Of a stretch of DNA of 54,276 nt, positions 17,450-27,243 are shown piece after piece. The DNA lies in IMG/VR virus record IMGVR_UViG_3300043539_001043, positions 1-54,276 of that record. The stretch is one strand, 5' to 3'. Made by a program: the position numbers and the translations under genes. This stretch comes from a virus. The first letter of the stretch is position 1. Each line of letters opens with the position of its first letter. Below the pieces are notes generated by a model. It was not told the origin of the DNA and made no database searches. It worked only from the letters and a program-made list of their open reading frames with translations.

Positions 17450-20400
17450 ATGGGATATTTATTTGAGATAGCACAACCAATTGGTTATGATAGGGAAGAT
17501 GGTTCATCTACATGTAGAGCTAATCGTGATACTTTATTAAAAAATGTAGCAGTAAATTTTAACAAACAACAACATGATTATTTTTTAAAAAATAATACTT
17601 ATGATGGGTTAACGCTTAAACACGAAATAATCGATATAACACCAGAAGGTGAAATTCAAATTTTTATTAATTCTTTATATACTAGAGAAGAAAAGAAAAT
17701 TCTTAATTATTCAACAAACTATTTAGGTAAGTTTTGTTGTGAGCAGCAATTTACTCAATATATAGTACCTCAAATTGAAAAAATGAGTGTTGAAAAAACT
17801 GGTAAAAGTTATTTCAATTTACCAGCTGGTACAAAAGCAACATGGGATGATAATACACAAACATGTAGAACTAAACCAGTAGCACCGCCAACAGATTCAT
17901 GTGCAACAACATTTAAAATAGTACTTAACCCTAAAGGGAATGATGGTAACATTTTTAATGTGGGTACTAATGATATTGATTGTACGTTAAATGTAGAATT
18001 TGATTATTTATTTAAATTAGATTGTGCTAAGTTACAACAATTAATGGTAAACGCATTTGACCCACAAGGTGATTCAACAAGTGAAATTAATATATTAAGA
18101 CAAGAAATAGCAGTACAAGAAACTAAATGTGAAACTATTAGACAAGAAATTACTACGTTAACTACTGAATTTAGCAACACTTCTTATTCAGTGACTTGCG
18201 AAAATTTTAATAGTTACATAACCCCACAGACTAATAATGTTTCACCATTAAGTTTTAATGTGTCATATACATGCGTAAATGAAGGTGTTGGTAAAAAAGG
18301 TTATAGAACTCTAATTAGTAACATACAAGGTGGTACACCACCTTACAAATATAATATTCGTCCAGCTTTAACCAAAGAAGATTCGATTATTGGAAAAGTA
18401 TTTGAAGTAAATATACCAAATAATACTCTTAATATATTTAATTATCCTTTAGATACCGAAAACTTTGGTGGTAACAATTATACTAGTGGTTCTCAAGGCG
18501 AACCTAATTTTAATTATACATTATCACAAATAGCGTGGTTTACTGTAACAGATTCAAAAGGCCTTTCGTTATCAAAATCAATAACCTTAAATTGTCCACT
18601 TAATACCGAAACGACAACAACCACAACAACCACTACAACAACTACAACTAATGGTGGGACAACTGGAGGTGGAACAACTACAACTACTGGCAGCGGAAGA
18701 GGTGGAAGAGGTGGATATTACCCAGAAGTAGTAGACGGAGGGTACATACCTTCACCATATTTACCAGACTGGGGAGAAACCCCAATTTGGTTTAGTGACC
18801 CTTACACTAGAACTACAACATATAATTTTGCGAACAAACCTTATAGGAATCCAATAACACCAGTTAAAGTTGTTTCAAATAACTTTAACAATACTGGGTT
18901 TGGTGACATTTCTAGTACAACTCCTTTTGCTTTTTATCAATATGGTAGAACAGCAGCAAATACTAGTTCAAAAACTTTTTGTATTTCAGAACCAAACGGT
19001 TTAGCTGAATGGCAAAAAATATTAGGACCAGTTAACTATGAAAAATTCACAAGAGGTGATTCTACATCATATACTTGTCAACAAGTTGCAACATTGTATA
19101 AATTACAAGAAACAAACGGACAAATATATTTAACTGAATGTACAACAGCTTTTACAACAAAATCTATAATTAAACAAAGACTTGACACCAAAATTACAGA
19201 ACAAACTAATTGTAACACACAATTAGAACTTTTAAATGCTCAATTAACAACTCTACTAGCACAACAGACAACAACTGAAACTACGACATGTAAAACAATA
19301 ACTGATGTCTTAGAAACGTTAGACGTTAGTTTTACATTAGACGTAGTTGAATCTGATGGTTCACTAACAACAGTATATGAATTCCCATTATTCCCAACTA
19401 TTGGTACTGGTAATTTATATGAATATTTATTAGAAAAACAAAACGATAGTGGTTTTTATGTTTGTGGTAAACCAGATGAAGATGAATTGGTTTGGGCTGA
19501 AAAAGATGAATGTGTACCATTGATATTTGAAAAATACAATTTATATGGTCCTTCAGCACCACTAGGTTTCTATATGTTTGAATGTGAAGGTAGAACAACA
19601 CCAAATGGTGATTTATGTAATGTTTCGTCATGTAGGTTTACTAGAGATATGATTCTAAAAAGTTTATATAATCAATCTGGTTACGAAAAAGCTGAAATAG
19701 AAACGTTTAAAGGTTCATTATCTCAAAAGATAATGTCATCTAATTGGTTAAATTATAGCGAAGTAATTGATGATGAGAACATATTAGAATCAATCAAAAA
19801 CAAAAAGATAAAAATATCACTTAAAGTTAACAATACATGTAGTGATATTTGTGTGATGTTAGATAACATTAAACTTAATAAGGAATGTGTTAACGGTACT
19901 GAAGGTTTTGTTACATTGACGCAATCACCAGGTTTTAATTTAACAAGAATTGTTGATAATAAAAAATCTTGGGTTAGCAACACAACATATGTAAATAGAG
20001 AATTTGTTATTTCAAATCCAACTGGTGGTACGTCAATTAGAAATACTGATTATGAAGTATTAGATGAAAGATTAGTAATCAACACAAAAGAGATTGACTT
20101 AAACATGAACATTGCATCAGCAATAGAAACTGATGTATGGTGTTATATTAATGATAATAATGATATATTAAATGTTTATAGTGGTTTATGTAATCAAAAT
20201 GTAATAGCATTTAGTTGTCCTAATGGTTATAATACATCACCTTCAAATGATAGTTGTTATTCATCATCAACAATTGCTGCAACATTTAGTGGAACAATGT
20301 TTACTGCTTATACTGGACAAAAAGTTACATCATATAATAATTTTGGTGCTAGATTTTATGAAAACATTGATAACTTTATATATCCATTAACCTTACCATC

Positions 20401-23386
20401 TAGTACAGTTACTGATAGTTCTGGTACTACTGTATCAGTACAAAAATTAGTTAGTACTGGAAATACATTTTGGTCTAATAATGCTGGTAACTATTCCGAT
20501 GGTAGATTAAATGATGCTGGTGTATGGGGAACATACTTAGCTAATCCTAGTGGTAGTAGTACAAACTATCCAGAATATGAATGGATAGGGTTTACTGTTT
20601 GTATTGATATACTAGAACCAAAAGTTTATTATTTAGGGTTGGCTTCAGATAACTGGCTTAGATTTAAAATAAACGGTGAATTAATTGTTAATTTTAACCA
20701 AACTAACGCAAGAAACTTTAATTATTTACATGTATTTCCGATTAGTATACCTTCTGGTCCTACAATAATAGAAGTTGAAGGATATAACGCTGGTAGTCAA
20801 GCAGCATTTGTTGCCGAAATTTATAACCCAGATAGTTTAGATACATTAACTGCGTCAACAACAACTGGAACAACTGGTTTAATTTTCTCTACTAAACAAA
20901 TGATTGGTAGTCAATTCTTATTAAGCGTTTCAAATGGTTATTCATGTCCATCTGGTTATTCATTAAATAATTGTAGTGGTGGAACACCAGTATGTACATC
21001 TATTAGTAGAAATGTTATTTCAGCAACGACTGGTACAACAATTGACACATGTGGTTGTGGTTCTGACTGTGTTTCATATGACTCATTGACATCAACTAAT
21101 TTAGCTAACATTTCATCTGATGTTAATTTTAAGGAAATTATTTCATCTGAAATGATTGATGTTAAGAATAGAAAAACTATTTCAAAATATGCAACGTTAA
21201 GAGCATTCTATGACAAATACTTACATTCATCATTATACACAACAAATCTAAGTTTAGCGTATACATATGACAAGATGAGAAGTTTAACAGATATGGTCGG
21301 TAATTACTGGACAGATATTGTTGAACAAGTCATTCCGTCAACAACAATATGGGGTAACACAATTATTTATGGTAATACATTATTTGACCAACAAAAATTC
21401 CAATACAAAACTGGTAATTTAACGACATGCATTGATGGTTTTAAAGACCCTAGTAATACTTCATGGGATTTCTTAAATGAATGTGTTTATGCACAAATCG
21501 AAAAATTCTATTCAACTTGTGGTAGCGAATGTGAATCTGGTGATTGTAATGAAGGGATAACAACAATAACAAGATTTGATTTAATGGATGATATCAGAGG
21601 TATACCTACATCATCAGAACTTAATTCTTGGGGTAGCTCAGACTCAATTTGTAATTTTTGTAATTATTCTAGTTTACAATCTGTTATTGATTCATATATA
21701 GATTACCCTAGTGATTTAGATAATTATATGGCTGATGTTAGGGATACATATGATACATTTTACAATACTGGAACTACTTTCCAAGAAGAAATGAGTTTAG
21801 GGTATTGTTATGATGAAGTTGCAGACGAATTAAACATCAATGGCATAGCCGAAGGACCAAACAAAGACACATTTAAAAAAATGGTACTACCTACATCACC
21901 AAGATTTAATCAACCACACACATGGCCATGGAACTTCTTCGATAAAGGTGTACCTAAAAAAACACACACATATTACCCAGCTAAAATATCTTTAAACACA
22001 TTATGGTATGGAAGTCCAGGCACACCAATTTCTATGGGTATGGTTCTTTCAGCATATACTGACCAGCTTACTTGGAGGAAAGCTGTGTCAAGCCCAGCTG
22101 AATTACCTTTAATTGGTCAACCTGGAGACGTACATTATTCAGAATCAGATGATTTAGATTATATCTGGGACCCACAAACACAACAATGGGTGACTGGATG
22201 GAGTGGTGATTTTGAAGATTATAAAACCACCTATAGAGCAAACCGTGACGCTTGGTTAAAAGCATGGAACGAACTTAGATTATCTTTAAAACCATTTACA
22301 TGGGCTAGTAATTATTTACTACTACATCCATTTAAAAAATGGGTTATGCAAAATGCAACACCAGTAACTGGTAAACAAATTATAGAAACAAATGGTAAAT
22401 GTTTACCTTGTGATTATAAAATAACAGTTGATTGTGAAACTACAAATGATTTATGTTTAACTAAGAGAAACCAATTTAGTGAATTTAGTTGTGACGCTGA
22501 ACCACCAGCACCAGCATATATAAACTTTAGGAATTTAGATTTAATGGATGATTTAAATAATATGCCAAGCGGTTCAGATATTGATTTATTATATTACACG
22601 GCAACAACATGTAATTTTTCATCAATTAATTCATTAACCCCAAATAATGGACCAAACGGAATTGACTTTGGCTATACTAGTCAAGAATATAGAGAGTATT
22701 ATGAAGAGCAAGAAGGTAAAATAAGTGACATAATTGATGGTATGTATTTAGGGTTTAAAAAATCAGATTTCCCATCTGTTGATTATAATCAACCAATACA
22801 ACCTATCACTAATCTTAGTAAATACTATTCAAAGGGTACTATGAGACGTATTAAATACACATGGTGGTCTAGAGCTTCAGCATATACAGAGTGGAATACG
22901 GTTAATTACCCAACACATGGAATCCCTTTAAGTAGTTTATTAAGTGGTGTTAGTGATGTAAAATATTTAAGTGCAGTATCAACTGTTAGTGAATTACCAA
23001 CTGGTGCAACTAAAGGTGATTTAATATGTGTTGGTACCTCTTCATCACATGTAGATTATGCGTGGGACCCAATATTAAACAGTTGGAGTACTGGATTACA
23101 TGATTTTATTGAAGACCAAATTTTCATCCAAAGAAGACTACAAAAACAAAATTCAATGGCTAAAAAAAGAAACTTGGTTTTATCTATAAAACCAATGTTA
23201 TGGGCTAATGAGTATTTATTTAGTGATGGTACTAGAAACTGGTCAATGAGTGATGTTTCTGCCAATACGGTTAATACAATTACAGAGTTAATTGCAACAA
23301 ACGGTGCTAATTTACCACCTAAATATACAATAACTGCAAGTACCCATACGTTATCTGGGTTTACTGCAACAACAATAATATATTAA
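17450..23386 (+). CDS. Giant fibre-like virion protein with tandem C-terminal duplication
   Basis: A 1978-aa protein, probably a tail fibre or baseplate adhesin. Visible parts: an N-terminal motif R-A-N-R-D-T-L-L-K near residue 24; a helical coil at about 211-240; an SprB-like beta domain with G-G-T-P-P-Y-K-Y at about 300; a Thr-rich then Gly/Arg-rich low-complexity linker at about 385-425; a second coil near 580-610; and a PA14-like carbohydrate-binding-type domain at about 1040-1130. The C-terminal third contains two related units, each starting with (F/L)-D-L-M-D-D. The first ends with a T-Y-R-A-N-R-D-A-W-L-K-A helix near 1593, a motif also seen in neighbouring small proteins. Cys residues are frequent. 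Receptor binding is an inference from architecture. Confidence 0.75.
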   Translation: MGYLFEIAQPIGYDREDGSSTCRANRDTLLKNVAVNFNKQQHDYFLKNNTYDGLTLKHEIIDITPEGEIQIFINSLYTREEKKILNYSTNYLGKFCCEQQFTQYIVPQIEKMSVEKTGKSYFNLPAGTKATWDDNTQTCRTKPVAPPTDSCATTFKIVLNPKGNDGNIFNVGTNDIDCTLNVEFDYLFKLDCAKLQQLMVNAFDPQGDSTSEINILRQEIAVQETKCETIRQEITTLTTEFSNTSYSVTCENFNSYITPQTNNVSPLSFNVSYTCVNEGVGKKGYRTLISNIQGGTPPYKYNIRPALTKEDSIIGKVFEVNIPNNTLNIFNYPLDTENFGGNNYTSGSQGEPNFNYTLSQIAWFTVTDSKGLSLSKSITLNCPLNTETTTTTTTTTTTTTNGGTTGGGTTTTTGSGRGGRGGYYPEVVDGGYIPSPYLPDWGETPIWFSDPYTRTTTYNFANKPYRNPITPVKVVSNNFNNTGFGDISSTTPFAFYQYGRTAANTSSKTFCISEPNGLAEWQKILGPVNYEKFTRGDSTSYTCQQVATLYKLQETNGQIYLTECTTAFTTKSIIKQRLDTKITEQTNCNTQLELLNAQLTTLLAQQTTTETTTCKTITDVLETLDVSFTLDVVESDGSLTTVYEFPLFPTIGTGNLYEYLLEKQNDSGFYVCGKPDEDELVWAEKDECVPLIFEKYNLYGPSAPLGFYMFECEGRTTPNGDLCNVSSCRFTRDMILKSLYNQSGYEKAEIETFKGSLSQKIMSSNWLNYSEVIDDENILESIKNKKIKISLKVNNTCSDICVMLDNIKLNKECVNGTEGFVTLTQSPGFNLTRIVDNKKSWVSNTTYVNREFVISNPTGGTSIRNTDYEVLDERLVINTKEIDLNMNIASAIETDVWCYINDNNDILNVYSGLCNQNVIAFSCPNGYNTSPSNDSCYSSSTIAATFSGTMFTAYTGQKVTSYNNFGARFYENIDNFIYPLTLPSSTVTDSSGTTVSVQKLVSTGNTFWSNNAGNYSDGRLNDAGVWGTYLANPSGSSTNYPEYEWIGFTVCIDILEPKVYYLGLASDNWLRFKINGELIVNFNQTNARNFNYLHVFPISIPSGPTIIEVEGYNAGSQAAFVAEIYNPDSLDTLTASTTTGTTGLIFSTKQMIGSQFLLSVSNGYSCPSGYSLNNCSGGTPVCTSISRNVISATTGTTIDTCGCGSDCVSYDSLTSTNLANISSDVNFKEIISSEMIDVKNRKTISKYATLRAFYDKYLHSSLYTTNLSLAYTYDKMRSLTDMVGNYWTDIVEQVIPSTTIWGNTIIYGNTLFDQQKFQYKTGNLTTCIDGFKDPSNTSWDFLNECVYAQIEKFYSTCGSECESGDCNEGITTITRFDLMDDIRGIPTSSELNSWGSSDSICNFCNYSSLQSVIDSYIDYPSDLDNYMADVRDTYDTFYNTGTTFQEEMSLGYCYDEVADELNINGIAEGPNKDTFKKMVLPTSPRFNQPHTWPWNFFDKGVPKKTHTYYPAKISLNTLWYGSPGTPISMGMVLSAYTDQLTWRKAVSSPAELPLIGQPGDVHYSESDDLDYIWDPQTQQWVTGWSGDFEDYKTTYRANRDAWLKAWNELRLSLKPFTWASNYLLLHPFKKWVMQNATPVTGKQIIETNGKCLPCDYKITVDCETTNDLCLTKRNQFSEFSCDAEPPAPAYINFRNLDLMDDLNNMPSGSDIDLLYYTATTCNFSSINSLTPNNGPNGIDFGYTSQEYREYYEEQEGKISDIIDGMYLGFKKSDFPSVDYNQPIQPITNLSKYYSKGTMRRIKYTWWSRASAYTEWNTVNYPTHGIPLSSLLSGVSDVKYLSAVSTVSELPTGATKGDLICVGTSSSHVDYAWDPILNSWSTGLHDFIEDQIFIQRRLQKQNSMAKKRNLVLSIKPMLWANEYLFSDGTRNWSMSDVSANTVNTITELIATNGANLPPKYTITASTHTLSGFTATTIIY
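18610..18715 (+). repeat. Low-complexity ACA/ACC-type repeat coding a Thr-rich linker
   Basis: A run of ACA, ACC, ACG and ACT codons followed by GGT/GGA/AGA-rich codons inside the 1978-aa fibre-like gene. It encodes a poly-Thr then Gly/Arg-rich hinge. Such repeats tend to change length by slippage or recombination. Confidence 0.85.
21558..23331 (+). repeat. Tandem duplicated protein module within the fibre-like gene
   Basis: Two related units of roughly 280 codons (about 21558-22425 and 22518-23331) are recognisable from the protein. Both share an initial D-L-M-D-D followed by a Cys-Asn-Phe segment, a 'SAxTxxxxWR/SAVSTVSELP' type segment, a D-Y-(I/A)-W-D-P motif, and a W-A-(S/N)-x-Y-L segment before the end. 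Divergence is high, so the duplication is old. Confidence 0.65.
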
Positions 23387-23401
23387 TAAAATTTATAAGA
23401 T

Positions 23402-24067
23402 ATGTATTTTTTTGACATAGAAGATTATGCTGGTACGACTATAAATCAGTTTAACGCTGATTTGAAAGGTGGTAGTGGTGGCGGTGGTATAAACTATTGT
23501 GGTAGACCACAACATTTTACTGCTTATGGGGATATGGCAAGCACTGCAAACGCTACAGCAGATGCACACATAAATTATGTGCATAGATGGTTTACAGCAA
23601 CAACCGTTAATATTGGTAATTCAACAAATACTTTAGCTAGAAACATTTATTATAATCAGTTACTACCAAATTGGTTGCAATACAGAATTGATTGGGTAAA
23701 ATATGCTAATCAATCATGTTTTACTGAAAAAGTATGGGAATCTAGATGTGTAGATAATAAAACAGAAGGTAATTTTACATGTACTAGTTATAAAGATGCG
23801 TGGTCTAGTTATGCTACAGATGGGTCTTTAATTACTTCTCAATCGGAATCACCTTATACTGGTGCAACAACATATAGTTGTTTTTCAGCTAACCCATCAA
23901 CAAATATTAATACAAGTGTTAATTTCACAATAGTACACCCACAATATAATGATTGGAATGATTCATATTATTATAATCAAAACAATTCATTAAGAAAATA
24001 TATGGGTAGCCTTAAAGCGTTAATGAAGGCAATAGATAACGACACATTTGAAGAGTATACAATATAA
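23402..24067 (+). CDS. MYFFD-family small virion protein 1
   Basis: A 221-aa protein of unknown function that opens M-Y-F-F-D-I-E-D-Y, an N-terminus shared with the next two genes. A Gly-rich stretch follows (about 22-32), then a helical segment S-T-A-N-A-T-A-D-A-H-I that aligns loosely with the T-Y-R-A-x-R-D-A helix of its neighbours, then an aromatic-rich body. There is no signal peptide. The gene lies 15 nt after the giant fibre-like gene, with an AAATTTATAA-like element right before its ATG. It is probably a fibre- or baseplate-associated subunit derived by duplication; no biochemical role can be given. Confidence 0.7.
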   Translation: MYFFDIEDYAGTTINQFNADLKGGSGGGGINYCGRPQHFTAYGDMASTANATADAHINYVHRWFTATTVNIGNSTNTLARNIYYNQLLPNWLQYRIDWVKYANQSCFTEKVWESRCVDNKTEGNFTCTSYKDAWSSYATDGSLITSQSESPYTGATTYSCFSANPSTNINTSVNFTIVHPQYNDWNDSYYYNQNNSLRKYMGSLKALMKAIDNDTFEEYTI

Positions 24068-24075
24068 TATTTATA
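24066..24075 (+). promoter_or_regulatory. Late-promoter-like motif AATATTTATA
   Basis: The motif overlaps the stop region of MYFFD gene 1 and ends 15 nt before the ATG of MYFFD gene 2, a spacing matching other copies. There is no terminator in front, so it would act inside the operon. Confidence 0.4.
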
Positions 24076-24090
24076 TAAAAACAAACAATT

Positions 24091-24870
24091 ATGTATTTTT
24101 TTGATTTAGTAGATTATTACAGCAAGAATCTGTTTCAAGATTCTTCTCAAACATGGTATAATTATGGAGCTTCCAGAAATCAACACGGTTGTGGTGGAGG
24201 ACCAGGCTTCTTTATGGATGATTCTTTTGCAACTTATAGGGCAACCCGTGATGCTTTTTTAAAAGCTGCTAGTGAAATGTATTTAGCGACAATGGCCGCT
24301 GAAGCACCTCAAGATGGAGTAAACCCTACAGAACCAGATTTTGGTTGCACACCAGATTTTAAAGTTGCTTATTTAGATTTTCAATTAAAAATTACAGACT
24401 GGGTCAAAAGCAGTATTGAATTATATTATACTTATAAATTATGTAGGTATTATTATGATTATGGTAAAACATTAAATTGGCAAGAAATTCTATATTCTGA
24501 AGAGCCATTTAGTAACGAAGGGGTTAACCCATCACTTGCATGGGGTGGAACATACGAGCAATATAAAGATTATCTAATAACTACTTGGAGTGGTGGTAAC
24601 GATTGTAGAACTGGTACTAGTGTTGAAACTTGGGGTATTTTTAATCCATACACAGAAGCAGTTTCTGGAATTACATTTACAGCTAATTATGGTACTAGTT
24701 TTGAAATAGCTGATTTAACACAAAAAGTTAACAATTTTGAAGAAAAAATGAAAATTGCAATGTGTAGTTTTAAAAATTTCATTGTCTTAACTCAAGGACC
24801 TATAACAGACGCTTTTGATGAAAACGGTAATTTTGATGATGAGTTATTTAAAGATTATAACATTAATTAA
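24091..24870 (+). CDS. MYFFD-family small virion protein 2
   Basis: A 259-aa protein starting M-Y-F-F-D-L-V-D-Y-Y. A Gly-rich loop (about 32-37) is followed by the helix T-Y-R-A-T-R-D-A-F-L-K-A-A (about 49-61), nearly the same as the T-Y-R-A-N-R-D-A-W-L-K-A helix in the 1978-aa protein. The middle is Tyr/Trp-rich and the C-terminus helical. No signal peptide or membrane span. The shared motif and adjacency suggest all these proteins descend from one module and assemble together; function unknown. Confidence 0.7.
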   Translation: MYFFDLVDYYSKNLFQDSSQTWYNYGASRNQHGCGGGPGFFMDDSFATYRATRDAFLKAASEMYLATMAAEAPQDGVNPTEPDFGCTPDFKVAYLDFQLKITDWVKSSIELYYTYKLCRYYYDYGKTLNWQEILYSEEPFSNEGVNPSLAWGGTYEQYKDYLITTWSGGNDCRTGTSVETWGIFNPYTEAVSGITFTANYGTSFEIADLTQKVNNFEEKMKIAMCSFKNFIVLTQGPITDAFDENGNFDDELFKDYNIN

Positions 24871-24884
24871 ATAAATTTATAATT

Positions 24885-25475
24885 ATGTACTTTTTTGATA
24901 TAGAAGATTTATACAATGCTGGTGTTTGTGGTTCAAACATGACAAAAACAACACCTACACAATGGGAAGATGTTTTCACAACATTTAGGGCAATAATTGA
25001 CTATAATAGTAAAATGTTTAATGAATATTATTTGAGTAAAATTGGAAATTTTGCAGCGTCAGAATGTAAAGATAGAATAACTGCTTTATATGATGAATGG
25101 TTTGTATTTATCGATTACGAACCATTAGGACCATTAAGACAAGCATTAGCTGATTTAGAAACAGCATTGAGAAACGGAAGTTTTGACCAATGCGGTCATT
25201 CTGAATGGAATGCTTATATGGATGCATTTAAAAAAAATAAAGAATTACAAAAAGAAATTGTTTTTCTTTTAGATACAAATTGTGAAGTACAAGCATACGA
25301 TTTTGATACGTGTTCAGATATCACAACAATAACCAATGAAAAACAAGTGACAACTAAATGTTGTGGTATTTATATGAAAAGAATCGATATTGGTTCTGAG
25401 TTTAGAGGTACTGTAAAAGATAGTAATACCAATAATAATGGTGTGAGTTGGGATTATTTTTATAATAGGTCTTAG
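24885..25475 (+). CDS. MYFFD-family small virion protein 3
   Basis: A 196-aa protein starting M-Y-F-F-D-I-E-D-L-Y, the third adjacent paralogue. The helix T-T-F-R-A-I-I-D-Y-N-S-K (about 31-42) corresponds to the R-A-x-R-D helix of its relatives but has lost the second Arg. Several Cys are scattered through the body. An AAATTTATAATT element touches the start codon. Likely a structural partner of the neighbouring fibre genes; the assignment rests on the shared N-terminus and context. Confidence 0.7.
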   Translation: MYFFDIEDLYNAGVCGSNMTKTTPTQWEDVFTTFRAIIDYNSKMFNEYYLSKIGNFAASECKDRITALYDEWFVFIDYEPLGPLRQALADLETALRNGSFDQCGHSEWNAYMDAFKKNKELQKEIVFLLDTNCEVQAYDFDTCSDITTITNEKQVTTKCCGIYMKRIDIGSEFRGTVKDSNTNNNGVSWDYFYNRS

Positions 25476-25490
25476 TTTTTATTAATAAAG

Positions 25491-25500
25491 AATATTTATA
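25491..25500 (+). promoter_or_regulatory. Late-promoter-like motif AATATTTATA close to a start codon
   Basis: The same core motif as elsewhere, but only 3 nt before the ATG of the 80-aa gene. If it is a promoter here, the transcript would start at or inside the start codon; alternatively it acts on translation. Confidence 0.35.
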
Positions 25501-25503
25501 GTT

Positions 25504-25746
25504 ATGTTGATATTATTAAAAAATATAGTTGGTGAAGTTGTAACTGAATATACTGGTTCGGTTAGTTTAGTTAAAAATATTGTATGTGACATTCAAGGTG
25601 AAGATTTTGTGAGTATATATGGATTTACAGCTTTTTTACAAAATTTCTCTAAAATTCAAAATACTAGTAGAGCTAACACCCCTAACATATATGGGTTAAA
25701 AAACCAGTATGATGTTGAAATTAAAGATATTGAAATAAGTTACTAA
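25504..25746 (+). CDS. Small structural-cluster protein, 80 aa
   Basis: Unknown protein with alternating beta-type sequence, beginning M-L-I-L-L-K-N-I-V-G and ending E-I-K-D-I-E-I-S-Y. Its last base is the first base of the next ATG (TAATG), so it is coupled to the 475-aa gene and possibly chaperones or caps it. No family recognised. Confidence 0.6.
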   Translation: MLILLKNIVGEVVTEYTGSVSLVKNIVCDIQGEDFVSIYGFTAFLQNFSKIQNTSRANTPNIYGLKNQYDVEIKDIEISY

Positions 25747-27173
25747 TGAGATACCAAGAAAGAATATATTCACAGACACCACATTCTGGACTAAGAAACA
25801 AAAAAGACTATAATGTCAACATGAGTTCAGATATCTGTATTTTTCAAACACCTTTATTTAATATGACTGGTGCAACAAAAATTGATTGTACTGGAACAAC
25901 TATGTCTGCTAGTACTCAAATAATCACTGGTTCAACACAACCTATAACTTTAACATTTGGGTTTACTGGAAACACACAAACTTTTATTGATACTGATGCT
26001 TTATTTAAGTTTTCAATTTACAAGTATGAAGATGTGTTTTCTGGGTTTACAACAACACCAATATTTTCATCAGAACTTATTAATTATTCAGCTTTTAGTG
26101 CGACAAATACAACAACACAATATGTACCAACTAGTGGTCTAACATTGGATGGTGAATACTTAGTAAAAGGATTTTTTGAATATAGTGCATGCACAGATTA
26201 TTTAAAAAGATTAGGTAAGAAAATAGACACATCTTTTTATTTGTTTGGTAATGAATATGGTATTTACAATAATTTAGATTATTATTTCTTAGCATTTACA
26301 TCAGCAGCTACACCAACATTATTTAATGCTGGACAAGGTATCCCAGTTAATTCATTATACCAGTCTGTAATATTACCAGAACCAAATACAACACAAATAT
26401 TATTACCTAATAATCCTAATGGTGATTTTGTTGTTACTTTAAATGGTTTAAGTTTAGCTAGGGATTATGATTACATATATAGTGCAAATGTTATCACTTT
26501 AAGTGCAGCAACGGTTGTTGATGATATTGTAACATTAATATATGTACCTACATCATCAGCTGCGTTAACTATTGATTATATTGATGTTGTTGGGACTATA
26601 CCTAGTGGTCCTACAAATGGTGAAGGTAGTAACAAATATTATTACAACACAACAACAAGCAAATACGAAGTTTATACATCAGTTAACCCAGATTCATTAT
26701 CAAAAATAATTGTAATGATAAATGGTGCGACATTAGCTGATAATGTTGATTATTATAAATCAACTAGTAACCCTAAACGTATAATATTAGAAGGTGATAT
26801 CTATGAAGATGATATAATAACATTGGTTTATTTTCCATTGCTGCAATATTCAAATGGTATAAATACTAATTTAGTAACGGTAAATTGGACAGTATCACCA
26901 ACACCACAAACAAATAATGGTAATTTTACATTAGAAGTAGGTAATGATAGTGGATTTAGTTCTTTATACTTTACTGGAACTACTAACTATATTCAAAATG
27001 TAGGAGTGTATTCAAATAGCTTTACAGTTACTGGTAGTGTTGGAACACAATATTTTTATAGAGTCAAAAATAATAAGAAATATGTTACCATATGTGGTAC
27101 AGAAGTAAATGATGTTGCTTATAGTGATACAATTCCTATAAAAATAACAACTAATTCTGTAAATTCGTATTAA
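25746..27173 (+). CDS. Tail/fibre protein with repeated NG-loop domain and FN3-like domain
   Basis: A 475-aa probable virion protein. Two related beta units are visible: residues about 228-267 (L-N-G-L-S-L-A-R-D-Y-D-Y to D-D-I-V-T-L-I-Y-V-P) and about 321-363 (I-N-G-A-T-L-A-D-N-V-D-Y-Y to D-D-I-I-T-L-V-Y-F-P). This NG...DY...DDxxTxxY pattern is common in phage fibre and adhesin shafts. Residues about 378-445 look like a fibronectin type III fold ending with F-Y-R-V-K-N-N-K. No signal peptide. It is translationally coupled to the 80-aa gene. A fibre or fibre-connector role is inferred. Confidence 0.65.
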   Translation: MRYQERIYSQTPHSGLRNKKDYNVNMSSDICIFQTPLFNMTGATKIDCTGTTMSASTQIITGSTQPITLTFGFTGNTQTFIDTDALFKFSIYKYEDVFSGFTTTPIFSSELINYSAFSATNTTTQYVPTSGLTLDGEYLVKGFFEYSACTDYLKRLGKKIDTSFYLFGNEYGIYNNLDYYFLAFTSAATPTLFNAGQGIPVNSLYQSVILPEPNTTQILLPNNPNGDFVVTLNGLSLARDYDYIYSANVITLSAATVVDDIVTLIYVPTSSAALTIDYIDVVGTIPSGPTNGEGSNKYYYNTTTSKYEVYTSVNPDSLSKIIVMINGATLADNVDYYKSTSNPKRIILEGDIYEDDIITLVYFPLLQYSNGINTNLVTVNWTVSPTPQTNNGNFTLEVGNDSGFSSLYFTGTTNYIQNVGVYSNSFTVTGSVGTQYFYRVKNNKKYVTICGTEVNDVAYSDTIPIKITTNSVNSY

Positions 27174-27188
27174 TATTATTTACTATTG

Positions 27189-27199
27189 AATATTTATAA
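27189..27199 (+). promoter_or_regulatory. Late-promoter-like motif AATATTTATAA
   Basis: Followed by TTAAAATAAAA and located 44 nt before the ATG of the first tail-collar-like gene, in the 70-nt gap after the 475-aa gene. The leader is longer than for other copies. Confidence 0.5.
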
Positions 27200-27243
27200 T
27201 TAAAATAAAAGAAGATATAATAAAAAACAAAATATAAAATAAT

